A DNA stretch of 64,000 nucleotides from assembly GCF_010686765.1 (NCBI RefSeq), contig NZ_JAAGWF010000003.1, positions 153,297 to 217,296 on the forward strand, in the 5' to 3' direction. This DNA is from Geodermatophilus sabuli. GTDB taxonomy: Bacteria; Actinomycetota; Actinomycetes; Mycobacteriales; Geodermatophilaceae. The notes below the pieces were generated by a model. That model had not been told where the DNA came from and made no database searches. It saw nothing but the letters and a program-made list of their open reading frames with translations. The number at the start of each line of letters is the position of its first letter. The stretch's first letter is position 1. The position numbers and the translations under genes are program-made. Of the stretch, positions 59,657 through 64,000 are shown piece after piece.

Positions 59657-60490
59657 TCAGCCGCCGAGGTGCTCGTCGAGCAGGGACGACGGCTCCGGCA
59701 GCAGCGGGCCGAGCTCGGGCAGCTCGTCGAGGCCGCTGAGCCCCAGCCGCTCCAGGAACAGCGGGGTCGTCGCGTACAGACCCCCGCCGCTGTCGGGGTC
59801 GCTGCCGACCTCCCGCACCAGCCCCCGCGAGAGCAGCGTCCGCATGACGCCGTCCACCCCGACCCCGCGGATCGCCGCCACCCGGGCCCGGGTGACCGGC
59901 TGGCGGTAGGCGATGACGGCGAGGGTCTCCAGCGCGGCCTGGGTGAGCCGGCTGCGCTGGCCGTCGACGAGGTAGCGCTCGACGACCTCGGCGTGCTCCT
60001 CGCGGGTGTAGAGCCGCCAGCCCTCCCCCACCCGGCGCAGCGTGATGCCGGCGCCGCGGCGGTCGTAGTCCCCGGCCAGCTCGGCCAGCGCGGCGCGCAC
60101 CCGCGGCACCGGGGCACGCAGCGCCGCGGCCAGCGTGACGTCGTCGACCGGGCCGTCCACGACGAACAGCAGTGCCTCCAGGCCGGCCCGCAGGACGGCG
60201 GGGTCCGCCTCGGCCTCGGCCACGGCGTCGGCCTCGGGCGGCTGCACCGGGTCGGCGGTGGGCTCTGGCGCCTGGACCTGCACGGGCGCCGGCAGGGGGG
60301 CCGGCTCGGCCACGGGCGCCGGCTCGGCCGCCGGCGGGGGCCGCTCGGCGACGCGGGCGGCCAGCTCGGCGGCGACGGCGTCCCAGGTGGCCGGGTCCGC
60401 CTCGCCCCGCTCCTCGGCCTCGGCCCGGCCGGCGGCCAGTTCCGCGGCCAGCGCCTCCCAGGAGATGGGCCGGTGGTCCTCCTCGCTCAC
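59657..60490 (-). CDS. scpB: Segregation and condensation protein B
   Basis: A 277-residue ScpB, the winged-helix subunit of the SMC-ScpAB condensin complex. The conserved part starts near residue 95 (RAGLEALLFVVDGPVDDVTL) and includes LTQAALETLAVIAYRQPVTR, AAIRGVGVDGVMRTLLSRGL and LYATTPLFLERLGLSGLDEL. The first 90 residues are an Ala/Pro/Glu-rich extension, common in actinobacteria. Its start overlaps the scpA stop. It ends 10 bp from the convergent hydrolase stop. Confidence 0.95.
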   Translation of the reverse strand: MSEEDHRPISWEALAAELAAGRAEAEERGEADPATWDAVAAELAARVAERPPPAAEPAPVAEPAPLPAPVQVQAPEPTADPVQPPEADAVAEAEADPAVLRAGLEALLFVVDGPVDDVTLAAALRAPVPRVRAALAELAGDYDRRGAGITLRRVGEGWRLYTREEHAEVVERYLVDGQRSRLTQAALETLAVIAYRQPVTRARVAAIRGVGVDGVMRTLLSRGLVREVGSDPDSGGGLYATTPLFLERLGLSGLDELPELGPLLPEPSSLLDEHLGG

Positions 60491-61311
60491 GTGTCCCCCT
60501 CGTCCGGGCCGTCGTAGCGGTCGGCGGCGGGGTCCTCGTCGTCCACCGGGCGGTCGCCCCCGATCCAGCGCACGTGCAGCTCTCCCAGCGGGGTCAGCTG
60601 CTCGAAGGTGACCCGCTGCTGACGGTAGAGCTCGAGCAGGGCCAGGAACCGGGCAACCACCTCGAGGGTGTGCTCGCAGTCGGCCGACAGTGCCCGGAAG
60701 GTCGTCGTGCCCGACGCCATCAGCCGGGTGCGGACCAGCAGCAGCTGCTCGGCGACGCTCACCGCCGGCGCGTGCAGGTGCGACACGCTCACCACCGGCG
60801 GGGCCTTCGGCGTCAGCACGCGGGTGGCGAGCGCGGCGAAGGCCTCCGGGGTGACGCCGAGCAGCACCTCGGGCAGCAGGTCGGCGAACCGCGGCTCGAG
60901 GCCGACGTCGCGCGGGAACCGGCGGACGGCGGTGGCCTCGCGCTCGCGCAGGAAGGCCGCCGCCTGCTTGTAGGCCCTGTACTGCAGCAACCGGGCGAAG
61001 AGCAGGTCGCGGGCCTCGAGCAGCTCGAGGTCGTCGGCGTCCTCGACGTCGGCGGCCGGCAGCAGCCGGGCGGCCTTCAGGTCGAGCAGCGTGGCGGCCA
61101 CGACGAGGAACTCGCTGGCCTGGTCGAGGTCCAGCTCGTCCCCGAGCGCGCGCAGGTGGGCGATGAACTCGTCGGTGACCGTCGACAGCGCGATCTCGGT
61201 GATGTCGAGCTGGTGCTTCCCGATCAGCTGCAGCAGCAGGTCGAACGGGCCCTCGAAGTTGGTCAGCCGGACGGTGAACCGGTTCGGCTGCCCACTCGCC
61301 ACGCCGACCAC
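60487..61311 (-). CDS. scpA: Segregation and condensation protein A
   Basis: A 274-residue kleisin that bridges the SMC heads. FTVRLTNFEGPFDLLLQLIG, KHQLDITEIALSTVTDEFIA and ASEFLVVAATLLDLKAARLL are the canonical N-terminal SMC-binding region; the C-terminal VARFLALLELYRQQRVTFEQ binds the other head. It is coupled to scpB and follows the ribbon-helix-helix and ParA genes in the same direction. Confidence 0.95.
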   Translation of the reverse strand: MVGVASGQPNRFTVRLTNFEGPFDLLLQLIGKHQLDITEIALSTVTDEFIAHLRALGDELDLDQASEFLVVAATLLDLKAARLLPAADVEDADDLELLEARDLLFARLLQYRAYKQAAAFLREREATAVRRFPRDVGLEPRFADLLPEVLLGVTPEAFAALATRVLTPKAPPVVSVSHLHAPAVSVAEQLLLVRTRLMASGTTTFRALSADCEHTLEVVARFLALLELYRQQRVTFEQLTPLGELHVRWIGGDRPVDDEDPAADRYDGPDEGDT

Positions 61312-61342
61312 GGAGCCCGAGCCTAGTGAGCGGACCTCGTCC

Positions 61343-61843
61343 TCAGTTCTTCTTGAGCCGGCGGACCAGCACCGAGTCGGCGCCGTTCTCGCCCAGGTCG
61401 GCCAGCAGCACGGCGATCGCCTCGCGCACGATGCGGCCGCGGTCGGCGGCCAGCCCGTGCTCGGCCCGCAGCGACAGCCGGGCGCTCTCGAGGGCGAGCA
61501 GCTCGTCGGCCGAGATGTACACGGTGATCTTCTCGTCGTGCCGGGTCCGCTCGGCGCGCTGGGCGCGCCCGCGGGTGGGGCGGGCCGGAACGGCCGGGGC
61601 GGGTGCGGCCGACCGGTAGCCGGCCAGCGGGTCGCCCTGGTCGCCGCCGCCGGCGACCAGGGTCAGCGGCGCGGCGGTCTCGGCGTCCGCGTCGCCCCGG
61701 CGGCCGGTCGCACCGGCGCGCAGCGCCGGGGAGCTGACGGTCGCGCTGATGCTGGGCAGCTCGGTGACCTCGGGGACGGCGGAGGCGGCGTCGGTGCGGC
61801 GGAACAGCTCGGCGGCGCCCGGCAGCACGGGACGGCGGGTCAC
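61343..61843 (-). CDS. Ribbon-helix-helix protein between ParA and ScpA
   Basis: A 166-residue protein conserved in position in actinobacteria. The first 100 residues are low-complexity and probably disordered (APAPAVPARPTRGRAQRAER). The C-terminal KITVYISADELLALESARLS, LRAEHGLAADRGRIVREAIA has the strand-helix-helix pattern of a CopG/RHH DNA-binding domain. It likely binds DNA next to the ParA-like ATPase, but no partner function is proven. Ends KKN 29 bp before the scpA start. Confidence 0.82.
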   Translation of the reverse strand: MTRRPVLPGAAELFRRTDAASAVPEVTELPSISATVSSPALRAGATGRRGDADAETAAPLTLVAGGGDQGDPLAGYRSAAPAPAVPARPTRGRAQRAERTRHDEKITVYISADELLALESARLSLRAEHGLAADRGRIVREAIAVLLADLGENGADSVLVRRLKKN

Positions 61844-61916
61844 GCTTCCTCCTCGCTGGCGCTCGTCGGGCGCGTGCCCCGAGGTCCTGCGTCACTGTGT
61901 GCCCTCGCGAGCTCGG

Positions 61917-62825
61917 TCACAGTGCGATGACCTCCTTCGCCAGGTCGCGGTAGGCCGCCGCACCCGACGACGTCGGCGCCCAGGTGGTGATCGGCTGGCC
62001 GGCGACGGTGGTCTCCGGGAAGCGCACGGTCCGCTGGATGACGGTCAGGAAGACGGTGTCGCCGAAGGCCTCCACGACCCGGCTGAACACCTCGCGGCAG
62101 TGCACCGTCCGGGAGTCGTACATCGTGGCGAGGATCCCGGAGATCTCCAGGCCCGGGTTGAGCCGCTCCTTGACCTTCTCGATCGTGTCGACCAGCAGGG
62201 CCACCCCGCGCAGCGAGAAGAACTCGCACTCCAGCGGGATGATCACGCCCTGGGCGGCGGTCAGCGCGTTCACGGTGAGCAGGCCGAGCGAGGGCTGGCA
62301 GTCGATGAGGATGTAGTCGTACTCGTCGCGGACGTCGTCGATCACCCGCAGCAGCGTCTGCTCACGGGCCACCTCGCTGACCAGCTGGACCTCGGCGGCG
62401 GACAGGTCGATGTTGCTGGGGACCAGGTCCAGCCCGGGGATGTCGGTGGACACCCGGACGTCGGCCAGCGTCGTCCGCCGCTCCATGAGCGCGTTGTAGA
62501 CCGTGCGGTCCATGTTCTGCGCCGGCACGCCGAGCCCGACCGACAGGGCACCCTGCGGGTCGAGGTCGATGAGCAGCACCTTGCGGCCGTACTCGACGAG
62601 TGCGGCACCCAGGTTGATCGTGGACGTCGTCTTGCCGACGCCGCCCTTCTGGTTGCACATCGCGATGATGCGGGCCGGACCGCGCTGCGTGAGCGGCTTG
62701 GGCTCGGGCAGCGGGCGCATCCGCGCCCGGGCCGGGTCCAGCCGCGAGGCAGCGGCACCCATCTCGGGTCCGGTGTCGGTCGCGAGCGCGACGGCCGGGC
62801 CGGCCGCGTCCCCTCGGATCGCCAT
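61917..62825 (-). CDS. ParA-family chromosome/plasmid partitioning ATPase
   Basis: A 302-residue ParA/Soj ATPase. The deviant Walker A CNQKGGVGKTTSTINLG lies at about residues 58-74, LLIDLDPQGALSVGLGVP is A', and YDYILIDCQPSLGLLTVNAL Walker B. The C-terminal VFLTVIQRTVRFPETTVAGQ is typical of this scpA-linked orthologue. It is a second ParA, distinct from the oriC parAB copy, with unknown cargo. GGAGGCAACGAAGCG precedes the ATG. No parS-like site was seen nearby. Confidence 0.93.
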   Translation of the reverse strand: MAIRGDAAGPAVALATDTGPEMGAAASRLDPARARMRPLPEPKPLTQRGPARIIAMCNQKGGVGKTTSTINLGAALVEYGRKVLLIDLDPQGALSVGLGVPAQNMDRTVYNALMERRTTLADVRVSTDIPGLDLVPSNIDLSAAEVQLVSEVAREQTLLRVIDDVRDEYDYILIDCQPSLGLLTVNALTAAQGVIIPLECEFFSLRGVALLVDTIEKVKERLNPGLEISGILATMYDSRTVHCREVFSRVVEAFGDTVFLTVIQRTVRFPETTVAGQPITTWAPTSSGAAAYRDLAKEVIAL

Positions 62826-63015
62826 CGCTTCGTTGCCTCCACTCGTCCCCGTCCCGGCTGTGCAGCCAGGGTGCGGTCAGCGGTTCTGCCGCCCGGGTGA
62901 GCCCGACGCTAGGGAGAGGGAGCCGGAGAACCGAGGAGGCACGCCGGACGAGATGTCGACTTGGCGACCACTGCCAACACATCGGCGTCGTTGAGCCGAA
63001 ACCCATGGCAACATC

Positions 63016-63039
63016 AGCCCAGTCGCCGCTCGCTGGGCT
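63016..63039 (-). terminator. Short hairpin after xerD
   Basis: AGCCCAG (63,016-63,022) and CTGGGCT (63,033-63,039) form a 7-bp stem with a 10-base loop directly after the xerD stop on the minus strand. Plausible terminator of xerD before the ParA gene. Confidence 0.45.
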
Positions 63040-63040
63040 G

Positions 63041-63964
63041 TCAGGTCAGTGCACGCGGGTGACTGCTCGCGTAGACCTCGCGGAGCCGGTCCACGGTGAC
63101 CAGTGTGTAGACCTGGGTGGTGGTCACCGAGGCGTGGCCCAGCAGCTCCTGCACGACGCGGACGTCGGCCCCGCCGTCGAGCAGGTGGGTGGCGAACGAG
63201 TGGCGCAGGGTGTGCGGGGAGACCTCCGCCGTCAGGCCGGCGCGCTCCGCCGCCGTTCGCAGGATCGACCAGGCGCTCTGCCGTGACAGCCGGCCGCCGC
63301 GGGCGTTGAGGAACAGCGCGCCGCCACGGACCCCGGCACGGCCGGTGGCCGCGAGCGCCGGCCGGGCGCGCACCAGGTAGTCCTCCACCGCGCGCAGGGC
63401 GTAGCTGCCCACCGGGACCAGCCGCTCCTTGCCGCCCTTGCCCGCCAGCCGCACCACCGACTGCCCCCGGTCGAGGTCGTCGACGGCCAGCCCCACGGCC
63501 TCGGAGATCCGCGCGCCGGTGCCGTACAGCAGCTCCAGCAGCGCCCGGTCGCGCAGTCCGCGCGGCCCCTCGAGGGCACCCGCCCCCTCGATGAGGGCCA
63601 CCACCGACTCGACCGGGATGGCCTTGGGCAGCCGCCGGGCCGGCGCCGGGGGGCGGACCTCGTGCGCCACGTCGTCGGGAACCAGCCCGTCGAGCAGGGC
63701 GAAGCGGTGCAACCCCCGGACGGCGACGACCGCGCGGGCCGCGGACGTCGCCGAGAGGGGCGGGTGGTCGTCGTCCCCGCGGCGCAGCGCGGCGAGGAAG
63801 GCGGCGACGTCGGTCTCGGCGACCTCGGCCAGGCGGTGCACGCCCGCGGTGTCGAGGAACTCGGTGTAGCGGCGCAGGTCGCGGCGGTAGGAGGCGATCG
63901 TGTTCGCGGCCAGCCCGCGCTCCACCGTGAGGTGGTCGAGATAGCCACTGACCACCCGGCCCAC
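63041..63964 (-). CDS. xerD: Tyrosine recombinase XerD (start may lie beyond the window)
   Basis: A 307-residue site-specific recombinase that resolves chromosome dimers at dif with XerC. The N-terminal SAM-like domain [20 protein letters not shown] and the catalytic residues GTGARISEA (Arg), [10 protein letters not shown] (Lys), [17 protein letters not shown] (His, Arg), [17 protein letters not shown] (His and nucleophile Tyr) are complete. The GTG at 63,964 is a plausible start, but the frame stays open to the window edge (TTAAPATDV precedes it), so the true start may be a few codons upstream. Confidence 0.93.
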   Translation of the reverse strand: MGRVVSGYLDHLTVERGLAANTIASYRRDLRRYTEFLDTAGVHRLAEVAETDVAAFLAALRRGDDDHPPLSATSAARAVVAVRGLHRFALLDGLVPDDVAHEVRPPAPARRLPKAIPVESVVALIEGAGALEGPRGLRDRALLELLYGTGARISEAVGLAVDDLDRGQSVVRLAGKGGKERLVPVGSYALRAVEDYLVRARPALAATGRAGVRGGALFLNARGGRLSRQSAWSILRTAAERAGLTAEVSPHTLRHSFATHLLDGGADVRVVQELLGHASVTTTQVYTLVTVDRLREVYASSHPRALT

Positions 63965-64000
63965 GTCGGTGGCAGGAGCCGCTGTCGTCAGGCTCTGCCC

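Noticed and set aside
61343..62825. A parAB-parS plasmid partition system or plasmid origin
   Set aside because: The ParA gene lies beside scpAB and xerD in the conserved chromosomal order, without ParB or a parS-like palindrome.

Overview
The window is high-GC DNA (GC-rich third codon positions, many GTG/TTG starts, AGGAGG-type ribosome sites) from an actinobacterium. The right-hand 12 kb has the conserved actinobacterial order xerD – ParA – ribbon-helix-helix protein – scpA – scpB – rluB – aroH – cmk – der. Protein flavour fits Geodermatophilaceae-like organisms (Blastococcus, Geodermatophilus, Modestobacter), but that placement is inference.

Left part (1-11.9 kb) is an accessory region with decay. 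Intact genes: a YCII/DGPF protein, two RibD-type reductases, a beta-lactamase-fold serine hydrolase, a MEDS/ATPase anti-sigma-type regulator, an ArsR repressor divergent from a PAS-GAF-PP2C phosphatase, an alpha/beta hydrolase and a protein with 12-residue tandem repeats. Remnants lie among them: proline racemase, GGDEF, a permease, a TIGR03943 protein and, at 11.3-11.9 kb, a frameshifted tyrosine integrase whose catalytic Tyr has become His.

Middle part (11,970-51,489) is a 39.5-kb integrated genomic island. A 47-bp direct repeat bounds it. The right copy is the 3' part of an intact tRNA-Pro(GGG) gene and the left copy is a tRNA 3' fragment. An intact tyrosine integrase and an excisionase lie at the right end. 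A 24-bp sequence, each copy holding two ATGGTGGTCAA units, sits just inside both ends and probably marks integrase arm sites. The dead integrase outside the left end, with its own triplicated 12-mer and terminator, repeats the same layout and indicates an older element integrated earlier at the same tRNA.

The island cargo is catabolic: (i) P450 – 3Fe-4S ferredoxin – ferredoxin reductase beside a TetR regulator; (ii) a MarR-controlled operon ribA – nitroreductase – DODA-type dioxygenase – marR with two palindromic operators on its promoter; (iii) a minus-strand operon FAD monooxygenase – ABM monooxygenase – FAH protein – SDR – aldehyde dehydrogenase – SMP-30 lactonase – DHPON-hydrolase-like C-C hydrolase – malic enzyme; (iv) a RbsABC-type importer with a DUF2218 protein; (v) two divergent LysR regulators; (vi) a plus-strand cluster with two extradiol VOC dioxygenases, an esterase, a cyclase-family hydrolase, a second FAD monooxygenase, a second FAH protein, a second C-C hydrolase and a VOC protein. 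Clusters iii and vi repeat the same enzyme families. Together they look like import, ring hydroxylation, extradiol ring opening and side-chain removal of an acylated polyhydroxy-aromatic or N-heteroaromatic compound, feeding an aldehyde and malate into central metabolism. The substrate is unknown. Remnants of lysR, an SDR and pobA show that the cargo has been rearranged. The right third of the island holds a thioesterase with a broken 5' end, an MFS exporter with a divergent HxlR regulator, two oxidoreductases and the integration module.

Right part (51.5-64 kb) is chromosomal core: two alpha/beta hydrolases, der, cmk, aroH, aldose epimerase, xylulokinase, rluB, a lipoprotein, scpB/scpA, a ribbon-helix-helix protein, ParA and xerD, mostly in overlapping minus-strand units.
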